Shown: in pieces, positions 1 through 8,519 of the stretch | How positions within the stretch are numbered: position 1 is the first letter of the stretch | How the letters are laid out: every line of letters starts with the position of its first letter | From: [Mycobacterium] manitobense | GTDB lineage: Bacteria; Actinomycetota; Actinomycetes; Mycobacteriales; Mycobacteriaceae | Assembly (NCBI RefSeq): GCF_025821665.1 | Contig: NZ_JACKSJ010000043.1 | Coordinates: 1 to 64,000, forward strand | Direction of reading: 5' to 3' | Length of the DNA stretch: 64,000 bases | Program-made: the position numbers and the translations under genes | The notes under the pieces: generated by a model | Database searches by the model: none | The model's input: the letters and a program-made list of their open reading frames with translations, nothing else | What the model was told of the DNA's origin: nothing

Positions 1-456
1 GGGCCGGCCGCGGGCGTCGCCCATCCGCAGCGCCTCGGTCGGCGCGGCCGTCAGGGCACGGCGCGCCGACGCCAGCCACGCCGACCGCGGGAACTGGCCG
101 ACGTCGGGCGAGCCGGGCAGCAGGTTGTGCCGGGGCGCACCGGGTGTCCCGCGCGGCCGGGCGGGCAGGCGGGCCGCGTTCGTGGTGACCACCCAGGTGC
201 CTGCGCCCTGCCGGGAGGCCAGCCAGCCCTCGGCGGTGAGTTCCGCGTAGGCCTCCGCGACGGTGTTGCGGGCCAGCCCGAGGTCGGCGGCCAGAGTGCG
301 CGACGGGGGCAGCATGGTGTCCGCGGCCAGCCGGCCGGACCGCACGGCGTCGCGCAACGCGTCGATCAGCTGGTCACGTACGCCTCGAGTGCCGGGGCGC
401 ACGGCGCGCAGATCGAGATGAAGATCGCGCGCCCCAGAATTGGCCCACGAAGTCAT
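1..456 (-). CDS. MocR/PdxR-type GntR-family regulator (N-terminal part, cut by window edge)
   Basis: The minus-strand frame is open from an ATG at 456 to the first base, about 152 codons, so the 3' end lies outside the window. The N-terminal part is a GntR winged helix (the segment with LPPSRTLAADLGLARNTVAE) followed by an effector linker. The end of the visible part reads LPGSPDVGQFPRSAWL, the usual entry to an aminotransferase-like PLP domain. MocR proteins bind DNA with the first domain and sense PLP or an amino compound with the second. It is divergent from the AhpD-like gene at 506 with about 50 bp between the starts, so it probably controls that gene. The PLP lysine is not in the window, so function beyond the family is not assignable. 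Confidence 0.85.
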   Translation of the reverse strand, partial: MTSWANSGARDLHLDLRAVRPGTRGVRDQLIDALRDAVRSGRLAADTMLPPSRTLAADLGLARNTVAEAYAELTAEGWLASRQGAGTWVVTTNAARLPARPRGTPGAPRHNLLPGSPDVGQFPRSAWLASARRALTAAPTEALRMGDARGRP

Positions 457-505
457 GCCCGGATTGAACCATGCGGATGGGTTTTTCCGCACTAGCGTTG
501 GCGGC

Positions 506-988
506 ATGACACAGACACTCGACACCCGGACCATCGACCACAAGCCGAACCGCATCAAGATGTTCAAGGCCGCACCCGAGCTCTACGAGGCGATGATGCA
601 GCTGTCGAACGCCTCGGCCAGGGACGTCGAACCGATCATCGGCGAACTGGTGAAGATCCGGGCGTCGCAGATCAACCGCTGCGCGTTCTGCCTCGACATG
701 CACGTCCACGACGCCCGCAAGCTGGGCGAGACCGAGCAGCGGCTGGCGCTGATCGCCGCCTGGGAGGAGGCCGGCGACCTGTTCGACGAGCGCGAGCGGG
801 CCGCTCTGGCGCTGGCCGAGGCCGTCACCGAGGTGGCCAACCGCGGGCAGGTGCCCGACGAGGTGTACGACCGCGCTGCCGAGGTGTTCACCGAGCGCGA
901 GCTGGCGCAGGTGATCGCGATGGCGGTGACCATCAACGCGTGGAACCGGATCAATCTCGCCGCGCCGAACCCGCTGCCGCGTCGCTGA
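506..988 (+). CDS. Carboxymuconolactone decarboxylase / AhpD-like alkylhydroperoxidase family protein
   Basis: This 160-residue all-helical protein carries the CMD signature: a CAFC pair followed by a histidine (CAFCLDMH) about 50 residues in, the redox centre of AhpD-type peroxidase partners. The ATG at 506 is chosen over an in-frame upstream start at 440 because the latter would overlap the divergent MocR gene and adds a segment unlike the family. The family includes peroxidatic AhpD and true decarboxylases; the CxxC pair favours a thiol redox role here. Its neighbour is a divergent MocR regulator, a frequent pairing for CMD proteins. Confidence 0.85.
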   Translation: MTQTLDTRTIDHKPNRIKMFKAAPELYEAMMQLSNASARDVEPIIGELVKIRASQINRCAFCLDMHVHDARKLGETEQRLALIAAWEEAGDLFDERERAALALAEAVTEVANRGQVPDEVYDRAAEVFTERELAQVIAMAVTINAWNRINLAAPNPLPRR

Positions 989-1001
989 TTACGGTGGACG
1001 G

Positions 1002-1758
1002 GTGCTGACCCGGTCCGGTGCGCAGATCGACGTCGTCGGCGACGTCGTGCACAAGCTGCACCGGGCCGGGACGGACCCGAGGGCGTTGACCGTCCGCCTC
1101 CGCATCGCAACCCGGCTCGCCGCGTCCGGGCCGGGTTGTCTGCTCGCTCCGCTGCGCGATCACCCGGACCCCGTCGGCGACCGCTGGCGCACGCGCTGGC
1201 CACTGGTGGATACCGTTGCGCAGGAATCGGATCGACTTCCTTGGAAGGCCGCCGCACGATTGCTGGCGACGCTGCACGCCGAGTCCCCGCAGGGGCCGGA
1301 GCGGCGGCTGCCGCACGGCTGGCCGGCCCGGTTGCGCCGGTCGGTGAACCGGACGCGGCTGCTCGGCGGCGGCGCTGCCCGAGGCGGCGTGGCGGGCCGG
1401 CAGCGCGGACCGGCCCGCGGTGCTGGTGCACGGCGACTGGCACCTCGGCCAGCTCGGCCGTCGCACGCCGGACTCGCCGTGGCTGCTCATCGACATCGAC
1501 GACCTCGGCGTCGGCGACCCCGCGTGGGACCTCGCGCGGCCGGCCGGGTTCTGGGCGGCCGGGCTGATCCCGGATGACGACTGGGCGGTGTTCCTCGACG
1601 CCTACCGGGACGCCGGTGGCGTGGCACTACCCGCGGCGCCTGCCGATCCGTGGCCGGTGCTCGAACCGTTCGCCCGCGCGGCCGTCGTGCACGCCGCCGC
1701 CAACCACCCCGACGACGACCTGCTGATGGCGGCCTGCGCCAGGATGACGGCACGCTAG
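1002..1758 (+). pseudogene. Aminoglycoside-phosphotransferase-like kinase, frameshifted
   Basis: Two frames together make one phosphotransferase of about 250 residues. The first (GTG at 1002) runs to roughly 1365. The second supplies the catalytic half from about 1370, with the kinase-like motif HGDWHLGQ at about 1426-1449 and LLIDIDDLGVGDPAWDL, the Brenner loop and the metal-binding Asp of the APH fold. The switch falls in a GGC-rich run near 1360-1375, where one extra base, or two missing, would explain it. No programmed-slippage signal was seen, so this is either a disabled gene or an assembly error in a GC repeat. The stop shares a CTAG with the convergent zinc-ribbon gene. The substrate is unknown. 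Confidence 0.7.
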
Positions 1759-2117
1759 CTGGAGAAGAACAGCCCGCCGAAGCCCTGCTTGCGGTAGCGC
1801 TTGTTGCCGCGGTGGCCCCAGCCCGGCCCCTGGTCGTAGCCGTGTCCATGGCTCTGGCCGTAGCCCTGCGCATACCCCTGGCCGTAGCCCTGCTGCTGGG
1901 GCGGTGGCGGCGGCGCAACGAACCGGTTCTCCAGCTGGGTCAGCGACTCGAGCTCGCCGAAGTCCAGGAAGATGCCCCGGCAGGTGTCGCACTGCTCGAG
2001 GTGGATGCCGTTGCGCTCGTAGGTCTTCATGACCCCCGCGCACTTCGGGCACAGCAGCTGGGTACCGGCACCGGGCGACGACGCGGACGGCGGCGGTTCA
2101 TATGGCGGAATGCTCAT
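1755..2117 (-). CDS. TFIIB-type zinc-ribbon protein with Gly/Gln/Tyr-rich tail
   Basis: A 120-residue protein with one zinc ribbon: CPKC near residue 23 and CDTC near residue 43, the pattern of the short zf-TFIIB family. The ribbon is followed by a proline/glutamine stretch and a low-complexity GYGQGYAQGYGQ-type tail with many His and aromatic residues, ending in RKQGFGGLFFSS. The family is common in bacteria and its function is not settled. It lies downstream of rfbD on the same strand, separated by about 160 bp that hold a large inverted repeat. The C-terminal codons share CTAG with the end of the convergent frameshifted kinase. Confidence 0.8.
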   Translation of the reverse strand: MSIPPYEPPPSASSPGAGTQLLCPKCAGVMKTYERNGIHLEQCDTCRGIFLDFGELESLTQLENRFVAPPPPPQQQGYGQGYAQGYGQSHGHGYDQGPGWGHRGNKRYRKQGFGGLFFSS

Positions 2118-2182
2118 ATGTCGACAACGGCCGAACCGCCTGAGAAGTGCCTGTACGTCAGATGGCTGCGCTGAGCGATCGA

Positions 2183-2269
2183 CTAGCGCCGCGAGATACC
2201 CGCCGAGATCGACACCTGGGTCGTTGATATGGGCTGATCACGACCGTGATGTCGATCTCGCGGCGCTAG
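2183..2269. repeat. Inverted repeat with 15-bp perfect arms, rfbD to zinc-ribbon gap
   Basis: CTAGCGCCGCGAGAT at 2183-2197 is the exact reverse complement of 2255-2269. A second, overlapping pair, GAGATCGAC at 2205-2213 and GTCGATCTC at 2251-2259, means two alternative stems can form. The element lies just past the 3' end of the rfbD operon. It could act as a transcription terminator or mRNA-end structure, or be a dispersed intergenic palindrome. The arms are seen directly; the role is inferred. Confidence 0.6.
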
Positions 2270-2278
2270 TGGCGGACC

Positions 2279-3109
2279 CTAGACCCAGTACGGCACCCGC
2301 GCGCGGTACTGCCGCATGGCGAACGCCGCCATGATCCAGCCGATCACGGTCAGCACGATCACCACCAGCCAGTGCCGCAGCTCCTGGTCGGCGCCGAGCA
2401 GCGGCGCACGCACGATGTCCAAGTAATGCAGCAGCGGGTTCAACTCGACGAGGCGGGCGTAGTTGCCCGCACCCTGCTGCTGCAGCGTCGCCTCGTTCCA
2501 GATGATCGGCGTCATGAAGAACAGCAGCTGCACCAGCGAGGCGAGCAGCGGCCCGATGTCGCGGTAGCGGGTGGCCAGGATGCCGAAGCACAGCGACACC
2601 CAGATGCAGTTGAGCATGATGAGGAACAGCGCCGGGAAGACCGCGAGATCAGTCCAGTGCCACGGCTTCGGGTAGATCATGGCGATGATCACGAAGATGA
2701 TCATGTTGTGGCCGAACAGGATCAGCTGCCGCCACACCAGCCGGTACACGTGCACCGACAGCGGGGTCGGAAGCTGTTTGATCAGACCTTCGTTGGCGAT
2801 GAAGACCTCGGACCCCTCGAGGATCGCGGCGTTGATGAGGTTCCAGACGATCAGCCCCATCGTGACGTAGGGCAGGTGCTCGGCCAGTTCGAGCTTGAAC
2901 AGCTTCGAGTACAGCAGCCCCATCGCGACGGCGGTGGCGCCGGTGGCGATCGTGATCCAGAACGGGCCCAGCACCGACCGGCGGTACCGCTGCTTGATGT
3001 CCTGCCAGCCGAGCTGCAGCCACAGCTCGCGCTTGCCGAAGCCGCCGGCCAGATCGCCCCACGCCCTGCCGAAGGTCCGCGACTGGGCAGCCGCGTCGGT
3101 GAACGTCAT
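2279..3109 (-). CDS. rfbD: ABC-2 type polysaccharide export permease, RfbD/Wzm-like
   Basis: A 276-residue integral membrane protein with about six hydrophobic segments and the ABC-2 permease layout: a cytoplasmic N-terminus (LQLGWQDIKQRYRRSVLGPFW, the typical entry) and the last helix near the C-terminus. With the RfbE ATPase it is expected to flip the lipid-linked galactan precursor of arabinogalactan across the inner membrane. The ATG at 3109 overlaps the TGA of glfT1 (ATGA), so the two are translationally coupled. Length and order match M. tuberculosis Rv3783. A longer upstream frame reads through glfT1 antisense-free sequence but is not the gene start. Confidence 0.92.
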   Translation of the reverse strand: MTFTDAAAQSRTFGRAWGDLAGGFGKRELWLQLGWQDIKQRYRRSVLGPFWITIATGATAVAMGLLYSKLFKLELAEHLPYVTMGLIVWNLINAAILEGSEVFIANEGLIKQLPTPLSVHVYRLVWRQLILFGHNMIIFVIIAMIYPKPWHWTDLAVFPALFLIMLNCIWVSLCFGILATRYRDIGPLLASLVQLLFFMTPIIWNEATLQQQGAGNYARLVELNPLLHYLDIVRAPLLGADQELRHWLVVIVLTVIGWIMAAFAMRQYRARVPYWV

Positions 3110-4008
3110 CGAGAGAACCTTTCGCGTCGGCCCAACCGGCGCAGCCGCACCCACTCGCGCAGGCCCGCCGGATCGCGCTTCGACACCAGGAAGAACCAGC
3201 CGAACCGCACCCACTCCTGCACCTGCAGCTTGCGCAGGCCCGGTTGCGACAGCAGGTAGCCGCGGTTGCGGTAGGTGAAGAACCGTTTGGTGTCGTCGTC
3301 GGGGTACTGGGTGTGCATGCGCCCGCCGAGGATGGGTTTGAACTCGTCGCTGCCACACGGGTGCAGATAGCTGGTGTCCAGGCAGGTGCCGAACCGGATG
3401 CCGGAGCGAACCAGCCTGCGGTGCACTTCCACCTCGTCGCCCCGGACGAACAGCCGCAGGTCCGGAACCCCGACCGCCTCCACGGTGGCCGCGGACAGCA
3501 GCGCCCCGTTGAACAGCGACGCGATGCCCTCGAGCAGGTCGCCGCTGCCGTCGACGCGCAGTTCGTCGACCCGCCGCCGCCACACCAGCCCGCGGCGCAG
3601 CGGGAAGGCCAGTCGCGACGGGTCGTCGATGTCACACACCATCGGCGACACCTCGCCAAGCGAATGCCGGGCGGCGCAGGCCATCAGGGTGGCCAGCACG
3701 TCGGCGTCCGCAGGCCTGCCGTCGTCGTCGGCCAGCCACACCCAGTCGGCGCCCAGTGCCAGTGCGTGCAGCATGCCGAGCGCGAATCCCCCTGCGCCGC
3801 CGAGGTTTCGGCGTGAACCCAGATAAGTCGACGGCACCGGCTGGCCGGTCACCAGATCGCGCACGCGGGTATCCGAATCAGAGAAGTCGTTGTCGACGAC
3901 GATCAGGTGGTCCGGCGGGCGGCTCTGGGAGGCCAGCGCCTTGAGCGACCGGGCCAGCGGATCGGGGCGCCGGTGGGTGACCACCACCGCGATCACATGC
4001 TCGGTCAC
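3106..4008 (-). CDS. glfT1: Galactofuranosyltransferase GlfT1 (GT2 family)
   Basis: A 300-residue GT2 glycosyltransferase. The N-terminal sheet (VIAVVVTHRRPDPLARSL) is followed by VVDNDFSD and the metal-binding WLADDDGRP motif near residue 92. In mycobacteria GlfT1 adds the first galactofuranose residues to the decaprenyl-PP-GlcNAc-rhamnose primer of the cell-wall galactan, at the cytoplasmic face of the membrane. The GTG start at 4008 overlaps the RfbE stop (GTGA), and its own stop overlaps the RfbD start, so the three genes form one coupled unit. Length and order agree with Rv3782. An unrelated rhamnosyltransferase is the main alternative, but context argues against it. Confidence 0.92.
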   Translation of the reverse strand: MTEHVIAVVVTHRRPDPLARSLKALASQSRPPDHLIVVDNDFSDSDTRVRDLVTGQPVPSTYLGSRRNLGGAGGFALGMLHALALGADWVWLADDDGRPADADVLATLMACAARHSLGEVSPMVCDIDDPSRLAFPLRRGLVWRRRVDELRVDGSGDLLEGIASLFNGALLSAATVEAVGVPDLRLFVRGDEVEVHRRLVRSGIRFGTCLDTSYLHPCGSDEFKPILGGRMHTQYPDDDTKRFFTYRNRGYLLSQPGLRKLQVQEWVRFGWFFLVSKRDPAGLREWVRLRRLGRRERFSR

Positions 4009-4820
4009 GTGCGTCCCTCGCGCGCGCGCTCCTCCTCGAGCACCTCGCGCACGTGCCGCGCGGCGTCCTCACCTTCGTAGGCGCGCACCACGTCCTCGAT
4101 GCCGCCGGTCATCTTGATCGTGCCGTGGTCCACCCACATCGCGGTCTTGCACAGCCGGGCCAGGAACTCGTTGGAGTGGCTGGCGAACACCAGGATCCCC
4201 GACCGCTCCACCAGGGCCGCCAGCCTGGTCTGCGCCTTGCGCAGGAAATCGGCGTCCACCGCGCCGATGCCCTCGTCGAGCAGCAGGATCTCCGGGTCGA
4301 TGCTGGTGACGACGCCCATCGCGAGCCGCACCCGCATGCCGGTGGAGTAGGTGCGCAGCGGCATCGACAGGTACTCGCCGAGCTCGGTGAACTCGGCGAT
4401 CTCGTCGACCTTGGCCATCATCTGCTTGCGGGTCTGGCCGAGGAACAGGCCGCGGATGATGATGTTCTCGTATCCGGAGATCTCCGGGTCCATGCCGACG
4501 CCGAGGTCGAACACCGGCGCCACCCGGCCGGTGACGGTGGTCGAGCCGCGGGTGGGTTCGTAGATCCCCGACAACAGCCGCAACAACGTCGACTTGCCCG
4601 CCCCGTTGTGGCCGACCAGGCCAACGCGGTCGCCGTGCTCCAGTGACATCGTGATGTCCCGCAGCGCCTCGATCACCACGACGTTCGACGAGTTCCGGCC
4701 GATCGTCCCGCCGGCCTTGCCCAGGAAAGCCTTCTTCAGCGAGCGCGACTTCGCGTCGAAGATGGGGAACTCCACCCACGCGTTGCGCGTCTCGATGCGC
4801 GGCTCGGAGATACCGGTCAC
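4005..4820 (-). CDS. rfbE: Polysaccharide ABC exporter ATP-binding protein, RfbE/Wzt-like
   Basis: A 271-residue ABC ATPase with Walker A GHNGAGKST near residues 69-77, a signature reading YSTGMRVRLAMG, Walker B ILLLDEGIGAVD and the H-loop ASHS. The unusual LSTGM-type signature is characteristic of Wzt-like polysaccharide exporters rather than importers. It powers the RfbD permease to export galactan intermediates. The GTG start at 4820 lies three bases after the bpa stop, so it is likely cotranscribed with the proteasome activator. It corresponds to Rv3781. Confidence 0.93.
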   Translation of the reverse strand: MTGISEPRIETRNAWVEFPIFDAKSRSLKKAFLGKAGGTIGRNSSNVVVIEALRDITMSLEHGDRVGLVGHNGAGKSTLLRLLSGIYEPTRGSTTVTGRVAPVFDLGVGMDPEISGYENIIIRGLFLGQTRKQMMAKVDEIAEFTELGEYLSMPLRTYSTGMRVRLAMGVVTSIDPEILLLDEGIGAVDADFLRKAQTRLAALVERSGILVFASHSNEFLARLCKTAMWVDHGTIKMTGGIEDVVRAYEGEDAARHVREVLEEERAREGRT

Positions 4821-4823
4821 CGC

Positions 4824-5324
4824 CTAGAGGTACTGCCCGGTCCCGGGGTGCGACGGTCCGCGCTGCCCCGGCGCCGCGATGCCCGGCGGCAGCGCACCCT
4901 GACGCATCTGCTCGAGCTGCTGACGGGCGGCCATCTGCTGGGCGAACAACGCGGTCTGGATGCCGTGGAACAGCCCCTCCAGCCAGCCCACCAGCTGTGC
5001 CTGCGCGATGCGCAGCTCGGCGTCCGACGGCGTGCCCTCCTGGAACGGCAGCGTGAGCCGGTCGAGTTCGTCGCGCAGCTCCGGCGCCAGGCCCTCCTCG
5101 AGTTCGCGGATGCTGGTCTGGTGGATGTCGCGCAGCCGGTTGCGGCTGGCATCGTCGAGCGGCGCCGCACGCACCTCCTCGAGCAGCTGCTTGATCATCG
5201 TGCCGATGCGCATCACCTTCGCCGGCTGCTCCACCAGGTCCGTCAGTGACCTGTCGTTGTCGCCGGAGTCGCCGTCCGGACCACCGATGATCTCGATGTT
5301 GTCGTCGTCGGAGCTCATAGTCAT
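4824..5324 (-). CDS. bpa: Bacterial proteasome activator Bpa/PafE
   Basis: A 166-residue helical protein ending in GQYL, the C-terminal motif with which Bpa docks in pockets of the 20S proteasome alpha ring and opens the gate without ATP. The middle (SLTDLVEQPAKVMRIGTMIKQ to QLVGWLEGLFHGIQTALFAQQM) is the four-helix region that forms the dodecameric ring in mycobacteria. The acidic N-terminus is disordered. Two starts are possible, the ATG at 5324 or the third codon; the difference is trivial. It is the first gene of a run into rfbE-glfT1-rfbD, with a three-base gap. It is equivalent to Rv3780. Confidence 0.95.
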   Translation of the reverse strand: MTMSSDDDNIEIIGGPDGDSGDNDRSLTDLVEQPAKVMRIGTMIKQLLEEVRAAPLDDASRNRLRDIHQTSIRELEEGLAPELRDELDRLTLPFQEGTPSDAELRIAQAQLVGWLEGLFHGIQTALFAQQMAARQQLEQMRQGALPPGIAAPGQRGPSHPGTGQYL

Positions 5325-5625
5325 GTCCCTGAGGTTCCCTGTATTCCCTGTCTCACGCTGACTCTGGTCGTCGCCTGCGACAGTAGTCCGCGTCCCCGGA
5401 GCCCCATTGCCGGGGACGGGCCCGTCCCGACCTGCGCGTCGGGGCCACCAGCAACGACCGCGCGATTAGCACTCCGATCCGCGAGCTCCCTGCATTAGTA
5501 TTACGGCCCAGGCGTCCGGCCCAGGCGCGCCTCGGGGATGTCGTCAGGCATCGGCAGGCGACGGCCGTGCGTCCACCGGCTTCGAGCCGGTTGTCGGGAA
5601 TCACGGACCCTTTAAGGTGGCTGGC
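5325..5625. other. Divergent intergenic region, bpa / csd-like gene
   Basis: About 300 bp between the outward-facing starts of bpa and the csd-like gene must hold both promoters. A near-duplicate TTCCCTGT occurs twice close to the bpa start (5331-5351). A GC-rich stem-prone stretch lies around 5394-5440, and an A+T-richer GCATTAGTATTACGG near 5493-5507 could be part of a -10 region for the plus-strand gene. No operator or RNA element was recognised. Confidence 0.35.
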
Positions 5626-6822
5626 ATGGCATACGACGTCGCCCGGGTGCGTGGTCTGCACCCGTCTCTGGGCGACGGCTGGGTGCACTTCGACGCCCAG
5701 CACGGGATGCTGCTGCCGGACTCGGTGGCAACGACAGTGTCCACCGCCTTCCGCGGATCCATCTCCACCACCGTCGGCCCGCACCCGTCCGCCCGCCGCA
5801 GCGCCGCCGTGCTGGATGCGGCCAGGCAGGCGATCGCGGACCTCGTCAACGCCGACCCGCGCGGGGTGGTGCTGGGCGCCGACCGTGCGCTGCTGTTGTC
5901 GTCCCTGGCCGACGCGTCGTCGGCCCGGGTCGGCCTCGGCTACGAGGTGGTGGTCACCCGCCTCGACGACGAGGCGAACATCGCACCGTGGCTGCGTGCC
6001 GCCAACCGCTACGGCGCAAAGGTGAAGTGGGCCGAGGTCGACATCGAGACCGGGGAGCTGCCTGCCTGGCAGTGGGAGGGGCTGATCAGCCGGCCCACCC
6101 GGCTGGTTGCGATCGCCTCCGGTTCGTCGACCCTGGGCACCGTCACCGATCTGCGGGCGGTCACCAAGCTGGTGCACGAGGTCGGCGGGCTCGTGGTGGT
6201 GGATCACTCGGCTGCCGCGCCCTACCGGCTGATCGACATCGAGGAGATCGAGGCCGACGTCGTGGCGGTGAACGCCCTGGCGTGGGGCGGGCCGCCGATC
6301 GGCGCGCTGGTGTTCCGCGACCCCTCGACCATCGACTCGTTCAGTTCGGTGTCGCTGAATCCCTACGCCACCGGGGCGGCGAGGCTCGAGATGGGCACGC
6401 ACCAGTTCGGCATGCTCGCCGGGGTGGTCGCCAGCGTCGAGTACCTGGCGTCGCTCGACGAGTCGGCCAGCGGATCCCGGCGCGAAAGACTCTCGCTGTC
6501 AATGCAATCGGCGACGTCATACCTGAACCGGCTGTTCGACTACCTGCTGGTCTCGCTGCGGTCGCTGCCGCTGGTGATGGTGATCGGCAGGCCCGAGGTG
6601 CGCATCCCGGTGCTCAGCTTCGCGGTGCGCGACGTGCCCGCCGAACGGGTGGTGCAGCGCCTGGCCGACAACGGGGTGCTCGCCATCGCCAACGCCAACT
6701 CCCGGGTGCTCGACGTGATCGGCGTCAACGACATCGGCGGCGCCGTGACGATCGGGCTCGCGCACTACAGCACGACCGCGGAGGTCGACCAGCTGGTGCG
6801 CGCGCTGGCATCGCTGGGCTGA
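5626..6822 (+). CDS. Cysteine-desulfurase-like (aminotransferase class V) protein lacking the PLP lysine
   Basis: A 398-residue protein with the overall SufS/Csd fold pattern: [13 protein letters not shown] at the N-terminus, [27 protein letters not shown] (Asp193, the ring-nitrogen partner), and LEMGTHQ in place of the usual FExGTP. The segment that normally reads GHKxxGP reads NALAWGGP here, so Ala219 sits where the PLP-binding lysine should be. The glutamine after the Asp is lost too. It may therefore not bind PLP as a Schiff base and may not be a desulfurase. The ATG at 5626 has an AAGG upstream and is preferred to the in-frame GTG at 5617. It corresponds to Rv3778c, divergent from bpa. 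Confidence 0.85.
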   Translation: MAYDVARVRGLHPSLGDGWVHFDAQHGMLLPDSVATTVSTAFRGSISTTVGPHPSARRSAAVLDAARQAIADLVNADPRGVVLGADRALLLSSLADASSARVGLGYEVVVTRLDDEANIAPWLRAANRYGAKVKWAEVDIETGELPAWQWEGLISRPTRLVAIASGSSTLGTVTDLRAVTKLVHEVGGLVVVDHSAAAPYRLIDIEEIEADVVAVNALAWGGPPIGALVFRDPSTIDSFSSVSLNPYATGAARLEMGTHQFGMLAGVVASVEYLASLDESASGSRRERLSLSMQSATSYLNRLFDYLLVSLRSLPLVMVIGRPEVRIPVLSFAVRDVPAERVVQRLADNGVLAIANANSRVLDVIGVNDIGGAVTIGLAHYSTTAEVDQLVRALASLG

Positions 6823-6834
6823 GCCCCCGGACAT

Positions 6835-7818
6835 TCAGTCCGCTACGCGCAGAAGCACTTTCCCGGACACGTCGCCGGAGTCGAGCAGTTCGTGGGCGGC
6901 CTGCGCCTCCTGGACGGGGAACTCCGCACCGACGATCGGGCGCACCCGGCCGTCGGCGATCATCGGCCACACCTCGGTGCGGACGGCCGCGACGATCTCG
7001 CCCTTGCCGCCCGGCCCGTCCACCGGCCGGGCCCGCAGCGCCGTGCCGATCACGCCGGCCCGCTTGCCGATCAGCTTGCCGACGTTGAGTTCGCCCTTCA
7101 GGCCGCCCTGCATGCCGATGATCACCACCCGGCCGCCGACGGCGAGGGCGTCGACGTTGCGGTCCAGGTAGGAGGCGCCCATGATGTCGAGGATCACGTC
7201 CGCGCCCGCGCCGTCGGTCTCCGCGCGCACCCGCTCGACGAAGTCCTGTTCGCGGTAGTTGATCAGGATGTCCGCACCGAGTTCCTGGCACAGGTCCAGC
7301 TTGTTGGCCGATCCCGCGGTCACCGCCACCCGGCAGCTCAGTGCGAGTGCCACCTGGATGGCGTGGGTGCCGACGCCGCTGGCGCCGCCGTGGACGAGCA
7401 CCACCTGGCCGGGCTGCAGGCCGGCCGTCATTACCAGGTTGGACCACACCGTGCACGCCACCTCGGGCAGTGCGGCCGCGAGGTGCAGGTCGACGGCGTC
7501 GGGCACGGGAAGCACCTGGGCCGCGGGCACCGCGACGAACTCCGCGTAGCCGCCACCGGCGAGCAACGCGCAGACCGGCTGGCCGACGCTCCACTGGGTC
7601 ACGCCGTCGCCGGTCGCGGCGACGGTTCCGGACACCTCGAGGCCGATGACCTCGCTCGCTCCGGGCGGTGGCGGATACTTGCCTGCGGCCTGCAGCAGAT
7701 CCGCCCGGTTCACGCCGGCGGCGACGACCCTGATGGTGATCTCACCGGGTCCAGGTGTGACATCGGGGACGTCGTCCCAGGTCAGGCGGTCCGGCGCGGA
7801 AGCGACAATGGCACGCAT
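6835..7818 (-). CDS. Zinc-independent NAD(P)H quinone oxidoreductase, MDR superfamily
   Basis: A 327-residue medium-chain reductase. The N-terminal GroES-like half has GVNRADLLQAAGKYPPPPGAS, the hallmark of the PIG3-type subgroup. The Rossmann half has VLVHGGASGVGTHAIQVA near residue 141. There is no structural zinc-binding cysteine cluster. It is expected to reduce quinones or enones with NADPH. It is convergent with the csd-like gene (12 bp apart) and divergent from the MarR gene, and matches the position of Rv3777. The natural substrate cannot be read from sequence. Confidence 0.9.
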   Translation of the reverse strand: MRAIVASAPDRLTWDDVPDVTPGPGEITIRVVAAGVNRADLLQAAGKYPPPPGASEVIGLEVSGTVAATGDGVTQWSVGQPVCALLAGGGYAEFVAVPAAQVLPVPDAVDLHLAAALPEVACTVWSNLVMTAGLQPGQVVLVHGGASGVGTHAIQVALALSCRVAVTAGSANKLDLCQELGADILINYREQDFVERVRAETDGAGADVILDIMGASYLDRNVDALAVGGRVVIIGMQGGLKGELNVGKLIGKRAGVIGTALRARPVDGPGGKGEIVAAVRTEVWPMIADGRVRPIVGAEFPVQEAQAAHELLDSGDVSGKVLLRVAD

Positions 7819-7883
7819 CAGCGCAACCCTACTACGCGTGCAGTTCGGCTCCGATCATCGCGGCGAAGTCCTACCATGACGCC

Positions 7884-8396
7884 ATGGAGGGGATGATTGC
7901 GGGGCGCACAGCAAGTGATATGCCTGGTCTTGACATCGCTGAACAGCGGTCTTGGCAAATGTTTCTGGATTCCGCGCTTCGGATGTACGCGACCCTGAAC
8001 CGGTCGCTCGTCGAAGCCCACCACCTGACGCTCAACGACGTCAGGCTGCTGGACATGCTGGACAAGTCACCCTCCGGGTCCGCCCGGATGGGAGACCTGG
8101 CCGACGGATTGATGTCGTTGCCGAGCCGGGTCACCCGGCAGATCCGGCGACTGGAAACGGCGGGGCTGGTGCAGCGCCGGGCGAGTCCCGACGACGGGCG
8201 CGGGGTGCTGGCGGCCATCACCGAGGACGGCCGCGACCACGTCCGCAAGGCGATGATCACCTACGGCGACGACGTCCGCGCCCATTTTCTGGGCAGGCTG
8301 TCGCGTCCGCAGGTCGCGGCGATGGGGGAGAACTGCCGCCGGATCAGCGTGGGGCTGCAGACCAGCGCGCCGCCCGCGAAGTTCGGGCGCGCGTAG
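7884..8396 (+). CDS. MarR-family transcriptional regulator
   Basis: A 170-residue winged-helix protein. The recognition region is LADGLMSLPSRVTRQIRRLETAGLVQRR and the wing carries the typical basic D-D-G-R-G turn. Helices on both sides give the dimer interface. MarR proteins are usually repressors released by small aromatic or oxidising compounds. It is divergent from the quinone oxidoreductase with about 65 bp between starts, so that gene is the likeliest target besides itself. Starts at 7884 and the in-frame ATGs at codons 4 and 13 are all possible. No ligand can be inferred. Confidence 0.87.
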   Translation: MEGMIAGRTASDMPGLDIAEQRSWQMFLDSALRMYATLNRSLVEAHHLTLNDVRLLDMLDKSPSGSARMGDLADGLMSLPSRVTRQIRRLETAGLVQRRASPDDGRGVLAAITEDGRDHVRKAMITYGDDVRAHFLGRLSRPQVAAMGENCRRISVGLQTSAPPAKFGRA

Positions 8397-8415
8397 AGCC
8401 CGTATTCTGTTGCGC

Positions 8416-8505
8416 GGTGGCGTGGCAGAGCGGCCTAATGCACTCGCCTTGAAAGCGAGAGACGGCTAACACCGTCCGGGGGTTCAAATCCCTCCGCCAC
8501 CGCCA
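8416..8505 (+). tRNA. tRNA-Ser (anticodon UGA)
   Basis: The acceptor arm GGTGGCG (8416-8422) pairs with CGCCACC (8495-8501), followed by discriminator G and an encoded CCA. The anticodon stem CTCGC/GCGAG encloses a loop with TGA at 8450-8452. A long variable arm (type II tRNA) and a GGTTCAAATCC T-arm complete it. Confidence 0.97.
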
Positions 8506-8519
8506 CGCTGCGCCGCGGG

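Noticed and set aside
5353..6402. Minus-strand frame opposite the csd-like gene
   Set aside because: Shadow of a conserved gene; no recognisable motif.
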